A stretch of DNA of 64,000 nucleotides from CAYQQU01 sp964419545. Its GTDB lineage: Bacteria; Bacteroidota; Bacteroidia; Chitinophagales; Saprospiraceae. The stretch is from positions 1-64,000 of the forward strand of contig CAYQQU010000030.1 of assembly GCA_964419545.1 (NCBI GenBank). The letters are read 5' to 3'. A program made the translations under genes and the position numbers. This document shows, one piece after another, positions 43,701 to 50,790 of the stretch; the first letter of the stretch is position 1, and the number at the start of each line of letters is the position of its first letter. The notes below the pieces were generated by a model. It was not told the origin of the DNA. It saw only the letters and a program-made list of their open reading frames with translations, and did no database searches.

Positions 43701-45510
43701 CGAAAAAGCTGAGTTCGATGTCGCCGGGTTCGGCGCAGGTGCCTGCCAGGGCGGTGGCCGCTACGTCCAGATCGCTTTCCTGGTCGTCGATCAGCGCCTG
43801 CCCGGTAATCGTGCACCCGTAAAAGTCGGTGAGGGTGAGGTGGTAGGTTCCGGATGGCAGCCCCGAAGCGCAGGCGTTGCCGGAGGCGCTTACCAGCGTG
43901 CCCGATACGGGGCCCTCGTAGTTGAGCAGGAAAAAAGGCGTACCGCCGGAAGCAAAAACAGTGAAGGCGCCGCCGGCTTGCCCGCAGGCGGCCGGTTGGG
44001 TCGTGATGGCGTCGAAAGACAAGTCGCAGCCCGAGGCGCAATCTACGGTCAGGGTATATTCGGAAGTAGCGCCGTTGTACCCGTCCACTACCAGGTAATA
44101 AGTTCCGGGATCGAGCGAGGCGGTTATCGATTCTTCCTGGAGGCCGGCGGCCTCGCTGAAGTCGATACACGCGCCCCGGTCGCAGTCGCCGAGCAAGAAA
44201 AGCTCCAGGTTGGCCGTGAGGTCGCTCAGGGTGATGGTTACGGTTTCTGCCTGGGTCAGGGTAAAATGATGCACCTTTTCCGGGCCGTTGTTTTCGACGT
44301 TGAGCACGTTGCCCTCGCAGCTGTAGAGGGAAACGCGGTCTTCGCCGTCGAGGTTGTTTCCGGTGAAGGGAACGCCACACTCCAGCGCGACGGCGTCTGT
44401 ACAATCGAGGTGGCCACAGCTGACCTCCAGGTTGAAATCGCCCTGATTGGCGGGGTATTGCCCGTCTACTACCAGGTAATAGGCGCCTGCGGGTGCGTTT
44501 TCATAGATGATGCCTTCGTTATTAGTCTGGGTATTGCTGGTGGTGCTGGACGCCAGGCAGGATACCGTTGTGCAATCGCCGCTGAGCAAAAACAGATCGA
44601 GGTCCAGTCCGGGCGTCAGGATCTCCAGGCCGATTTGCAGGTCGCCGGCTTGTGGTTTGTTGATCAGGTATACCTTATCCGGCCCCGTAAAAGTATGGTT
44701 GCTGCATCCGGGGTAGCTCAGGATCTGGTTCCCGGCGCCGACGGTCGTTTCACCGGCGAGGAAGGCGCCGCAGGGCACGGGCGTCGCCTCGGCGCACCAG
44801 CCGGAAGCCGTTCCGCAAATGCCGGGCGAATAGCTCGTCACGCCTGCCGCCTCCGCGATGCAGGCATTGGCGTAGGTGACCTCATTGCAGCCGCAGACGG
44901 GATCGAAAGTCTCTTCTTCACAATCGGCGCCGGGCGTCATCGAGGCAGGATCAACGCAATCGCCGCAGGGGCCGCGGGTATACCGGGCGACGCCGTTGGC
45001 CTCGGCCAGGCAGGCATTGGCGTAGGTCAGCCCGTCGCAGCCGCAGACCGGCTCGTCCTCGTCCCCGCAGGTGAGAGTGATGATCCCCGTATCGTAATCG
45101 ATAGTCGTGCCCGGGCCGGTGACGATCAGCGCCGGGTCGAGACAATCGTCGGTGGCGCAGGGGCCGGGCGTATAGCTGATTACGCCCTGGGCTTCGGCTA
45201 CACAGGCGTTGAGGTAGGTCAGGCCGTTGCAGCCGCAGACCGGCTCATAATTGGCGCCGCAATCGGCCGCAGGGTCGATCAGGGACGCATCGATGCATCC
45301 GCCGAAACAAAGGCCGGGCGTATAATCGCTCACCCCGGCTGCTTCCGCAAAGCAGGGATTGAGGTAGGTCAGGCCGTTGCTTCCGCAGACCGGATTGACG
45401 GTCGATGGGCAATCGACCGATAACGGAGATGGCGCCGCCTGGGTGGTCGTGAAAAGACTGCCGGCGACGACCATCAATAGAACAAAGGTGATTTGGATTA
45501 CAACTTGCAT
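37702..45510 (-). CDS. Giant T9SS-secreted protein: Kazal, SprB-like repeats, PKD, cohesin and dockerin parts
   Basis: A 2602-residue secreted protein. Signal peptide at 1-26; four Cys-rich Kazal-type modules (about 30-235; PVCGCNGLTYLNACVAEAQG pattern). Two PPC-like beta domains follow (about 240-490, each ending in GAYYLVVDGQ or GTYYLVVDGY). Then 18 SprB-like repeats of about 80 residues, each CG..G...GG.P....W.GP..G...LPAGDY..TVTD..GC. A PKD domain follows (YHWDFGDGSVSNEAHPTHTY), then a cohesin-like domain, a carboxypeptidase-regulatory-like segment and a dockerin-like stretch (GDANCNNEFSTLDLFIIQQV). A second cohesin-like domain precedes the type A T9SS tail (QNEPNPFRDRTIVPFELPEP ... SMVVY). 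Cell-surface adhesion, gliding or protease inhibition are plausible; none is proven. Confidence 0.92.
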   Translation of the reverse strand: MQVVIQITFVLLMVVAGSLFTTTQAAPSPLSVDCPSTVNPVCGSNGLTYLNPCFAEAAGVSDYTPGLCFGGCIDASLIDPAADCGANYEPVCGCNGLTYLNACVAEAQGVISYTPGPCATDDCLDPALIVTGPGTTIDYDTGIITLTCGDEDEPVCGCDGLTYANACLAEANGVARYTRGPCGDCVDPASMTPGADCEEETFDPVCGCNEVTYANACIAEAAGVTSYSPGICGTASGWCAEATPVPCGAFLAGETTVGAGNQILSYPGCSNHTFTGPDKVYLINKPQAGDLQIGLEILTPGLDLDLFLLSGDCTTVSCLASSTTSNTQTNNEGIIYENAPAGAYYLVVDGQYPANQGDFNLEVSCGHLDCTDAVALECGVPFTGNNLDGEDRVSLYSCEGNVLNVENNGPEKVHHFTLTQAETVTITLSDLTANLELFLLGDCDRGACIDFSEAAGLQEESITASLDPGTYYLVVDGYNGATSEYTLTVDCASGCDLSFDAITTQPAACGQAGGAFTVFASGGTPFFLLNYEGPVSGTLVSASGNACASGLPSGTYHLTLTDFYGCTITGQALIDDQESDLDVAATALAGTCAEPGDIELSFFGGNGPFTVNWDGPVTGATSTFGGDFTLTQLPSGAYQITVTDNHGCSMITSASIYNQGDFELTATPYPGDCEQPGSLFIDAVGAAGPFTYLWSGPENGEMLTGEDWISIPGLPAGDYQITVVDGAGCADMTSTTLASAGGLEASAVPYPGLCGANGSLFLDATGGSGPFTYQWIGPVSGSLTTEENWISVPNLPAGAYAVVITDGGGCTDMAVASLAATEPVSVAAFAQEGDCGGNGAIFIDIVTGGTGPYTYIWNGPANGEQVSDQPGIVLTDLPAGNYTVVATDADGCGDSQHITVEAGIPLAVNTVSFPGNCGATGTVYVEVVAGYGPFTYEWTGPVSGATNTINTWLTIPGLPSGNYTITVTNAEGCTETTTVSQQNTPGVSLAANPADGNCSQSGQIDLTITGGVPPFSLEWTGAGAGSMTTSNFDLTLPGLPAGDYQFTITDVNDCTAAATASLNSTNDFVIVVVPEPGVCGQGGNLWLDFIGGAPPFSIAWSGAATGTATINNFGYNIGGLPSGDYTITVTDANGCQQTGSATLQNEAYDLQFSVDPQPGPCGETGFLTFSVSGGAPEYMVSWTGPVSGNTLVNAGVFSLDGLPSGEYQLEVIDANLCTAHETATLDNSVNLFELVPLAEPGICGQNGNIWMDFLNGVPPFTITWEGPDSGTAETTSFGYNIGDLPSGQYTVTVIDGNGCSDTANLPLDNPPYELQLSLVPQPGFCGQPGAIAITVSGGAPGFAVSWDGPVTGSTTVGAGTFLLEDLPAGDYHFTLVDAGLCTASESITLDNSGDNLAVTAQAQSGPCGALFGDIQLAIDNGTPPYEIIWTGADAGNATTQDGDFIIENILTGNYLIVVTDAGGCGDDTAVNLEVVGAPLEWTATVNNGACDQPGSLVLNITEGMPPFTASWTGPVSGSTTGSETVITLEDLPSGAYNLTLTDAAGCAAIDTQAIDNAENDLALTADVLAGNCGENGELALTIAGGDPVYTVTWTGPVSGSQATGNGSVTLTDLPAGDYEITVVDGNGCTYQEPFTVTGGDLLDFTVLPVPTGCGQGGMISVDMPGGAPPFSIVWDGPVSGADMTSIDWYNIENLPAGDYTVVVVDANGCGNSEVVTVTSDGDLDVELFAHDVSCGQLGAVDVLLNAGAAPYLITWSGPVTGAHTTSESQYPITDLLPGSYIVKVMDNSGCLHAETLVILNFPDDLSFNLTPYSGSCGEPGTIALAIDGGQWPYDINWSGPGINGATTINNANYNIGYLATGAYQVTVTDANGCLAIDSMQLFNSGEPITVAVTPYASDCVDPARIEVVIDGGVQLFDISWTGPTAGSVYTAESYHLIEDVAVGDYTVTIVDGTGCTIEREVAITNTGDHTSAVFDYAAAGLAVSFINSSPQGTYHWDFGDGSVSNEAHPTHTYAEAGGYQVCLTVNSNCGNSMYCEWVAAQPAPAAATLIVSDAGGVDGETVLAPVTLEGLDLLATLAGSFALADPDVATITGLLPGAIAPFFNPANQTFSYYDPNGAGIGVSDGEILFYLQIQLHGGAGATTTVSLTSDPLPIELGSMVNDAPVAIPYTTIDGQLTIETEMPLVTGAIHSFWGEGVGEVMVDISSPAYSVQQMTNAGGWFDPAGVPAGGVYTVTPYRDGDPAAGLSSYALYQGQRFILDLPDSEVQSPYQVIAGDANCNNEFSTLDLFIIQQVLLGLTDGFPNCPTWVFVAENSPMPADFDAYNVFPYLSEQTLQVMQDTAVNFTGVKVGDLLGEALPGFQSAPTTFSSEILTLQIKDRSASAGEWIEIPVYGADFSDLVSYQLELAFDTNRLAFQGFAAGTHPELSNVNAGLSDALQGLLRFSWFNLQGYSTSVGLEEPLFYLQVKALTDIPSLDNLFWITTDGRLTAEAHDVSGNERDIEWALLTSTNTASSQTEGYRLGQNEPNPFRDRTIVPFELPEPGRAELTVHDQYGRVVARQTGWYQRGANFLLLQRAQLTAGVYHYTLRCGEFSETRSMVVY

Positions 45511-46341
45511 AGTTAAATCGGCTTGAGATTATAACTTATTGACAGTAAATGCACGCAATGAAATGTTCCGCCAGTCACCGGAAATAATCGCTCCGTGATT
45601 GCAGCGCTTATTCGGAGGTTTTAACCATGAATATTCGGGTTAAAACCAAAACGCAAAAGAATTTAATTACACAGATTGCTCAGTGACGGGCATAAGCCGA
45701 TAGCCTCAGATGGATCACCTGGAAAAAGTGTTCTGATCCGTTGTGGATTGGGTGAGGAGTGTTGATACAGTGGAAAGAGCGAAGGGCGTTTGCCGCATCG
45801 CGTTTTTTGAAAGGGATTAGTACATACAGGCAGGGGCGAAGATATAAAAATAATCCCCTCGCCGCCAGGGTTTTTAATGCTTCAAATTGTATATTTATAA
45901 ATTTTATTCGTAGGTTTATGATTAATAGTTTGTAGTGAGCGCCCATTTTTATGCGGTGACCCGCCGGGCGCCTGTGCGTCTCAAGAGAAAAAAAGGAATT
46001 TTTTACAGCGGGAGTAACCTTTGGCAGATTTTGTTCGTTTAGCAAGGAAGAGCAACACGGGCTTCAGAAATCGACAGCCGAACATAAGAGAAAGTAAAAA
46101 GGAAACTATTCCGGGGGAAGCTGCGTTATAAGTATTAAATAAAGGAAGAACTAGGGGGATTTCAGCAAATAACTACCACCCTGTGACTTTTCAAAGGTCA
46201 TGTCCCAGTCCCTGGTAAGGTGCGCGCCCAAAGGCGATTTATCTCCTTCTTACTATCAAACAAGAATTTTTTTCTTATTGGAGTTTCGAAAAAAGCTGTG
46301 ACGACAAAGGTCCGATCACCCAACGAAACTTCTCGACCAGT
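45511..46341. other. 830-base region without a supported gene
   Basis: AT-rich compared with its flanks. A minus-strand frame at 45680-46045 has no recognisable protein character. The region contains a repeat arm (45623-45643) and a small GCGCCC/GGGCGC inverted repeat (45939-45944/45966-45971). Promoters for the divergent giant protein and the NYN gene must lie here, but no exact TAnnTTTG box with suitable spacing was found. Confidence 0.5.
45623..45643. repeat. Dispersed palindromic repeat, copy 3 (single arm, degenerate)
   Basis: AACCATGAATATTCGGGTTAA resembles the right arm ACCCATGAATAATCCGGGTTA of the family with a few differences. A matching left arm is not clear nearby. Confidence 0.45.
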
Positions 46342-46905
46342 ATGAACATGAGTGATCAAAACCAAAGTTTAAGCCAGACCCAAATCAAAGTAAGGATCAA
46401 CCAAACGGTCGCGGTATTGATAGACGGCAACAACATTGAGTTGAGCCTGCACAATTTAGTGGGCGATCAAAATGCCATGTTGAACTTTGATACGCTAATA
46501 CCCCGGTTGCTCGACAACCGTGGCCTGAACCGGCTCATCTATTTCAGAGAAGGCCGGAGCATATCGACGAAATTAGCGGAACGATTGCACAACCACTATC
46601 ACGGTTCGGTTGTTCCCTGCTACAAATCTGCGGATATCCCGTTGTCTATCAAGGCGACGCAGATCGCCCAGAAAGTGGACACCATCATCATTCTTTCGGG
46701 CGACGCAGACTACGTAGAACTGGTGCGCCACCTCAAATCAGAAGGGGTGCGCGTCGAAATAGCGGCGGTGGAAAAGACTACCGCCGGTGTACTGAAGGAA
46801 GAGGCAGACTATTTTTTCCCGATCACGGAAGAAGACTGCTTCGTTTACCGGCCCCATGCCGGCAACGGCAAAAATGCCAAGAAAAAAAGTAAAGCCAACG
46901 CCTGA
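46342..46905 (+). CDS. NYN domain protein (LabA/DUF88-like)
   Basis: A 187-residue protein with the NYN/PIN-like nuclease fold. The acidic positions are Asp28 in AVLIDGNNIELSL, Asp113 in AQKVDTIIILSG and Asp121/Asp123 in SGDADYVELVRHL, followed by EGVRVEIAAV. The C-terminal tail is Lys-rich (KNAKKKSKANA), which suits nucleic-acid binding. Family members are predicted or proven RNases acting on structured RNA; here RNA cleavage is inferred from fold and residues. It lies 153 bases upstream of the sigma factor on the same strand. Confidence 0.88.
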   Translation: MNMSDQNQSLSQTQIKVRINQTVAVLIDGNNIELSLHNLVGDQNAMLNFDTLIPRLLDNRGLNRLIYFREGRSISTKLAERLHNHYHGSVVPCYKSADIPLSIKATQIAQKVDTIIILSGDADYVELVRHLKSEGVRVEIAAVEKTTAGVLKEEADYFFPITEEDCFVYRPHAGNGKNAKKKSKANA

Positions 46906-47058
46906 AAAATTTGGGTGGGCTTTGCGGAATGTTTTTATTAAATCTGTTGTTTATTAAAATGGTTTGTTCGTTCCAGCGGCGCCGCGTGTTTTTCGATCGT
47001 CCGGCGTTTTCGTACTGAAGATCAAACCCAAGCGTAAACTCTTTAAAACGGTATTGTG

Positions 47059-47925
47059 ATGAAAGCGTTAGTGATTACTAACTCAATTACGCGGAGAGAT
47101 AGCCAGGCAATCGAGAAATACCTGAACGACATTGCCAAATATGAGGTGCTGACGCCCGAGCAGGAACTCGAGCTCTTCAAGCGTTTTAAAACGGGCGATG
47201 AGCTGGCGTTCAGCAAAATTATCCGGTCGAACCTGCGATTTGTAGTTTCGGTAGCGAAGCAGTATCAGAACCTGGGGCTGAGCCTCGACGACCTGATCAA
47301 CGAGGGCAATATCGGCTTGATCAAAGCCGCCCGCCGCTTCGACGAAACTAAAGGTTTTAAGTTCATTTCCTACGCCGTGTGGTGGATCCGCCAGAGCATC
47401 CTGCAGGCCATCGCCGACAAAGCGCGCAAAATCCGCCTGCCCCACAGCCAGCAATCTATGTCGGCTAAGGTCAACCGCATGCGCGAAGCACTGATCCAGG
47501 AACTCGAACGCGAACCTTCGCTCAACGAAATTGCCGAGGGCAGCGACTTCTCGGAAGACGATATCTGGAACAACATGATGAACGGCAACTTCTGCCAGTC
47601 ACTCGACGCGCCGATCGACGACGACGGCGAGTCTTCTCTGGGCAACTTCCTGGAAGACGCCAACATTACCAGCCCAGACAATGACCTGGCCGTAGACGAA
47701 TCCTTGCGCATCGAAGTACAGGAACTGCTCGGCTCGCTCTCCGAACGGGAAGCCCTCGTCCTCTCGCTCTTCTTCGGCCTCGGCGACAGCCGTCCGATGA
47801 GCCTGCAGGATATCGGCGAATACCTCGGGATCAGCCGGGAACGCGCTCGCCAGATCAAAGACCGCGGCCTGCGCAAACTCCGCTCCAAGGTAGGCCGGCA
47901 AAAGCTGACCTTCGCGATGAACTGA
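47059..47925 (+). CDS. rpoD: Primary RNA polymerase sigma factor (Bacteroidota type)
   Basis: A 288-residue sigma-70 factor lacking region 1.1, as is usual in Bacteroidota. It opens with MKALVITNSITRRDSQAIEKYL. Region 1.2 (EKYLNDIAKYEVLTPEQELEL), region 2 (FVVSVAKQYQNLGLSLDDL; GFKFISYAVWWIRQSILQAI), region 3, and region 4 (SLQDIGEYLGISRERARQIK) are complete. This factor type recognises the TTG/TAnnTTTG promoters seen in this window. ATG 47059 is chosen over the GTG one codon upstream. A strong terminator follows at once, so it is probably transcribed alone or with the NYN gene. Confidence 0.93.
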   Translation: MKALVITNSITRRDSQAIEKYLNDIAKYEVLTPEQELELFKRFKTGDELAFSKIIRSNLRFVVSVAKQYQNLGLSLDDLINEGNIGLIKAARRFDETKGFKFISYAVWWIRQSILQAIADKARKIRLPHSQQSMSAKVNRMREALIQELEREPSLNEIAEGSDFSEDDIWNNMMNGNFCQSLDAPIDDDGESSLGNFLEDANITSPDNDLAVDESLRIEVQELLGSLSEREALVLSLFFGLGDSRPMSLQDIGEYLGISRERARQIKDRGLRKLRSKVGRQKLTFAMN

Positions 47926-47945
47926 TCGAAAAAAACGCAAAACCG

Positions 47946-47983
47946 AAAAGCCGTTTGTTCCGACCGGAGCAAGCGGCTTTTTT
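47946..47983 (+). terminator. Rho-independent terminator after the sigma factor
   Basis: AAAAGCCGTTTGTTCC and GGAGCAAGCGGCTTTT form a long stem (two G-U pairs) around a short loop, followed by a T-run (TTTTTTATTTG). It lies about 20 bases after the stop codon. Confidence 0.85.
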
Positions 47984-48027
47984 ATTTGTTCGCGATTTAG
48001 ATTAACGCCCTTCTTTTTATAGCTTTA

Positions 48028-48081
48028 GCCCGGATTATTCATGGATTCCTCTCTTGCGAAGGACCCATGAATAATCCGGGC
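48028..48081. repeat. Dispersed palindromic repeat, copy 4 (perfect hairpin)
   Basis: GCCCGGATTATTCATGG (48028-48044) and CCATGAATAATCCGGGC (48065-48081) form a perfect 17-bp inverted repeat with a 20-base spacer. It is the best-preserved copy of the family and lies just upstream of the GH13 gene start. Confidence 0.8.
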
Positions 48082-48106
48082 CAGCATCGACCAAACCAAG
48101 TTATCT

Positions 48107-50779
48107 ATGAGGATCTTCTGCCTGAACCTGTGGAGCTTTTTGCTTCCCGCGCTTTGCATTGCTCAGTCTTTTACCGGCGGCCAGAAATTACAAGGCTATG
48201 CGGCCTTCGGGGAAAAGGTGACTTTCATCTTCGACGAAACCGTTTACGGGGTACAACCTGCCCGCGTAGTCGTCACCGGCCCGTTCCGGAACTGGGACAC
48301 CCATATGGATGTCCCCGACTGGTCGCTCAAAAAAACGGGCGAATTGTGGCTGTTGACCATCGCCAACCCCGACTTCTCCGTTCTGTCGCCCAATACCAAG
48401 TTCAAGTTCCGCACGGATGACGGCGCCTGGATGCAGCCCCCCGCCGACGCCCCCAACGAAAAAGGCGGCGATCTGGTGTTTATGCCGGACGCCGAAGTGG
48501 CCGGCTTGCAGGCCGAGCTTTGCCACGCCCGGCTGATCCTGGCTACCGTGACCGGCGAACGGCCGCTCGATCCCGGCGCCTACCGCATCACCGACGCCCG
48601 CGGAACGGAAATACCCGTAGCCGGCGTACTGCCCCGCGACGCCGCAGTCACGCTGATCCGGCCGGCTGCCCCGCTCAACCCGCACCGCGTTTATTTCCTG
48701 GAAATACCCGGACTCGGCCTCAAAACCCACTGCGCTTTCGACGGCTGGTTCCGCAATGTCTATTCCGATAAAGAACTCGGCGCCAATATCGACGACGGCG
48801 TCACCACCATCAGGATCTTCTCGCCCCGCGCCGACCGCGTGCGCCTGTACCTGTATAAAGAAAAGGAGGACACCGCCGCCTACTGGTCCGGAGATATGAC
48901 CCGCGACGCAGACCGCGTCTGGGAAATGACGTTCGAAGAAGACCTCCACGGGGTGTACTACGATTTTACGGTACACGGCCCCTCTGACCCCGGCAATCAT
49001 TTTTATCAGACCAATCCCGTGCATATTACCGACCCCTACGCCCGGGTGAGCGACAATACCTGGGGAAAGGCCCGGACCTGGCGCCGCACCGAACCGGCCA
49101 CCCCGCTCGCCGGCGGCGTCCCGCCACTGGAAGACGTGATCGCCTACGAAGTGCATGTGCAGGACTTCACCGACCGGCTGCCGGTTGACGAGGGGCTCCA
49201 GGGAACTTTCAATGCAATGGTCACCCCCGGCCTGACCAACACCCGCGGCGAAAAGATCGGCTTCGACTACCTGCTCGACCTCGGCATCAATACCGTACAC
49301 CTCATGCCGGTGCAGGAGTACGTGCACTTCCCGGACGACGACTGGAAAGCGTCGTTTCAAAACGATCCCTACATGATCAGCCAGGGCATCAGCGAAGAGA
49401 ATTACCAGTGGGGATACCGCACCTCCCACGCCTTTGCCGTGGAATCGAAATACCGCTCCGCCGGCAGCGAGCCGGGCGCGGAGCGCGATGAATTTCGCGA
49501 CCTGGTGCAGGCTTTCCACGACAAGGGCATCGCCGTGATCATCGATATCGTTCCCAACCACACGGCCGAAAATATGGACGGCAACCAGTGGTACTTCAAC
49601 TTCAACGTGCTCGATAAACTCTATTATTACCGCACCGACAACTTCGAACATATCGGCGCCTTCGGCAATGAGGTCAAAACGGAAAACCGGCCGATGACCC
49701 AGCGGTGGGTGATCGACCAGTGCCGGCACTTTATCAATGAATTCGGCATCGACGGCTTTCGCATCGACCTGGCCGGACAGATCGACGAGCAGACCCTCAT
49801 CGCTCTGCGCGAAGCCCTCGGACCCGACAAGATCGTGTACGGCGAACCCTGGATCGCTTCTAACGATCCGGCTTACGAAGAAAATCCGGACTGGGACTGG
49901 TACAAGGCGGACGCCCCCATCACTTTTTTCCAGGACGATGCGCGAAATGCTTTCAAAGGGCCGGTTTTCGAATTGAACGACCCCGAAAAGGATCGCGGAT
50001 GGCCCGGCGGTAATTTCGCCGAACGGGAAAACGTCATGAAAGGATTGGCCAACCGGTTCAACGAGGACAAAACGCCGCTCAGCGGCATCAATTACCTGGA
50101 TATTCACGACAATTTCGCCCTGGCCGATCAATTCGGCGGCGAGGACTTCGACGGGCGTCGCAATGTGGATCAGGACGAATACAAGATCGCCGTCACGCTG
50201 CTGTATACTTCCCTGGGGCCCATCGTTACGCACGGCGGCTCGGAGATCATGCGCAGCAAAGCCGCCGCCCCCCTGAAGGAAGTCGTCAAGCAAACCAAAG
50301 CCGGCTATACCATTTATCTGCACGGTTATCGCGACACTTACAACCACCGCACCGCCAACCAGTTTCTCTGGGAAACGGTAGGGCAGCGACCGGAAGGGGA
50401 CAACCGCAACGATTACAAGAATATGTATGAATTCTGGCGGGGCATGAACGCTTTCCGCCTCTCGGAATACGGCGAAGTTTTCCGGGTAGCGGAAGCCGTG
50501 CCGGAGGATTACTACCGGTGGATCACGCCGGAAGACAAAAGCCTGCTCGGGTACGTCGTCGACGAAAAAGTGCTGGTGCTGCTGAATGCCGGCGAGGCGC
50601 CGAACCGTTTCGAAAACATCGACCTGCCTCCCGGCGAGTGGCGCCTCATCGCCGATACCAATGCGATAGACCACGTCAACGGCGTAGAAGCCGATCCCGC
50701 AAAGCAGATGCTGAACGGCGGACAACCGCTATCCATCGAATTGGAGGGTACGGCGCTCATGATCTGGGTTCATGAATGA
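48107..50779 (+). CDS. Exported pullulanase-type glycoside hydrolase (GH13)
   Basis: An 890-residue protein with a signal peptide (CLNLWSFLLPALCIAQS). An N-terminal beta domain comes first (VVVTGPFRNWDTHMDVPDW, carbohydrate-binding or CBM48-like), then a second beta domain (TTIRIFSPRADRVRLYLYKE), then the GH13 barrel from about residue 340. Catalytic residues: nucleophile Asp554 in GFRIDLAG, acid/base Glu580 in YGEPW, and Asp668 in DIHDN; region I is IDIVPNHTAEN. A C-terminal beta domain ends the protein. It should hydrolyse alpha-1,6 bonds of pullulan, glycogen or branched dextrins outside the cytoplasm. The last residues (VHE) and the stop are encoded within a copy of the dispersed repeat. 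Confidence 0.92.
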   Translation: MRIFCLNLWSFLLPALCIAQSFTGGQKLQGYAAFGEKVTFIFDETVYGVQPARVVVTGPFRNWDTHMDVPDWSLKKTGELWLLTIANPDFSVLSPNTKFKFRTDDGAWMQPPADAPNEKGGDLVFMPDAEVAGLQAELCHARLILATVTGERPLDPGAYRITDARGTEIPVAGVLPRDAAVTLIRPAAPLNPHRVYFLEIPGLGLKTHCAFDGWFRNVYSDKELGANIDDGVTTIRIFSPRADRVRLYLYKEKEDTAAYWSGDMTRDADRVWEMTFEEDLHGVYYDFTVHGPSDPGNHFYQTNPVHITDPYARVSDNTWGKARTWRRTEPATPLAGGVPPLEDVIAYEVHVQDFTDRLPVDEGLQGTFNAMVTPGLTNTRGEKIGFDYLLDLGINTVHLMPVQEYVHFPDDDWKASFQNDPYMISQGISEENYQWGYRTSHAFAVESKYRSAGSEPGAERDEFRDLVQAFHDKGIAVIIDIVPNHTAENMDGNQWYFNFNVLDKLYYYRTDNFEHIGAFGNEVKTENRPMTQRWVIDQCRHFINEFGIDGFRIDLAGQIDEQTLIALREALGPDKIVYGEPWIASNDPAYEENPDWDWYKADAPITFFQDDARNAFKGPVFELNDPEKDRGWPGGNFAERENVMKGLANRFNEDKTPLSGINYLDIHDNFALADQFGGEDFDGRRNVDQDEYKIAVTLLYTSLGPIVTHGGSEIMRSKAAAPLKEVVKQTKAGYTIYLHGYRDTYNHRTANQFLWETVGQRPEGDNRNDYKNMYEFWRGMNAFRLSEYGEVFRVAEAVPEDYYRWITPEDKSLLGYVVDEKVLVLLNAGEAPNRFENIDLPPGEWRLIADTNAIDHVNGVEADPAKQMLNGGQPLSIELEGTALMIWVHE

Positions 50780-50790
50780 TCCGGATTAAT
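50766..50790. repeat. Dispersed palindromic repeat, copy 5 (single arm, overlaps a stop codon)
   Basis: GGGTTCATGAATGATCCGGA with TTAAT following is a right-arm type copy. The TGA stop of the GH13 gene (50777-50779) lies inside it, so the repeat supplies the C-terminal codons. No partner arm is seen nearby. Confidence 0.6.

Noticed and set aside
38990..44050. Regular repeats considered as a CRISPR or tandem DNA array
   Set aside because: The periodicity is about 250 bases and follows protein repeat units with variable DNA; there are no short identical repeats with unique spacers and no cas genes.
42820..45423. 867-codon plus-strand open frame opposite the giant secreted protein
   Set aside because: Lies exactly antisense to the Kazal and SprB repeats and has a repeated Gly/Val/Ala-rich composition that mirrors them; no independent features.
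45680..46045. 121-codon minus-strand frame
   Set aside because: No recognisable protein pattern and no start context; AT-rich region where chance frames occur.
48188..50725. 845-codon minus-strand open frame opposite the GH13 gene
   Set aside because: Shadow of a high-GC gene; the plus strand has the signal peptide and the full GH13 catalytic set.
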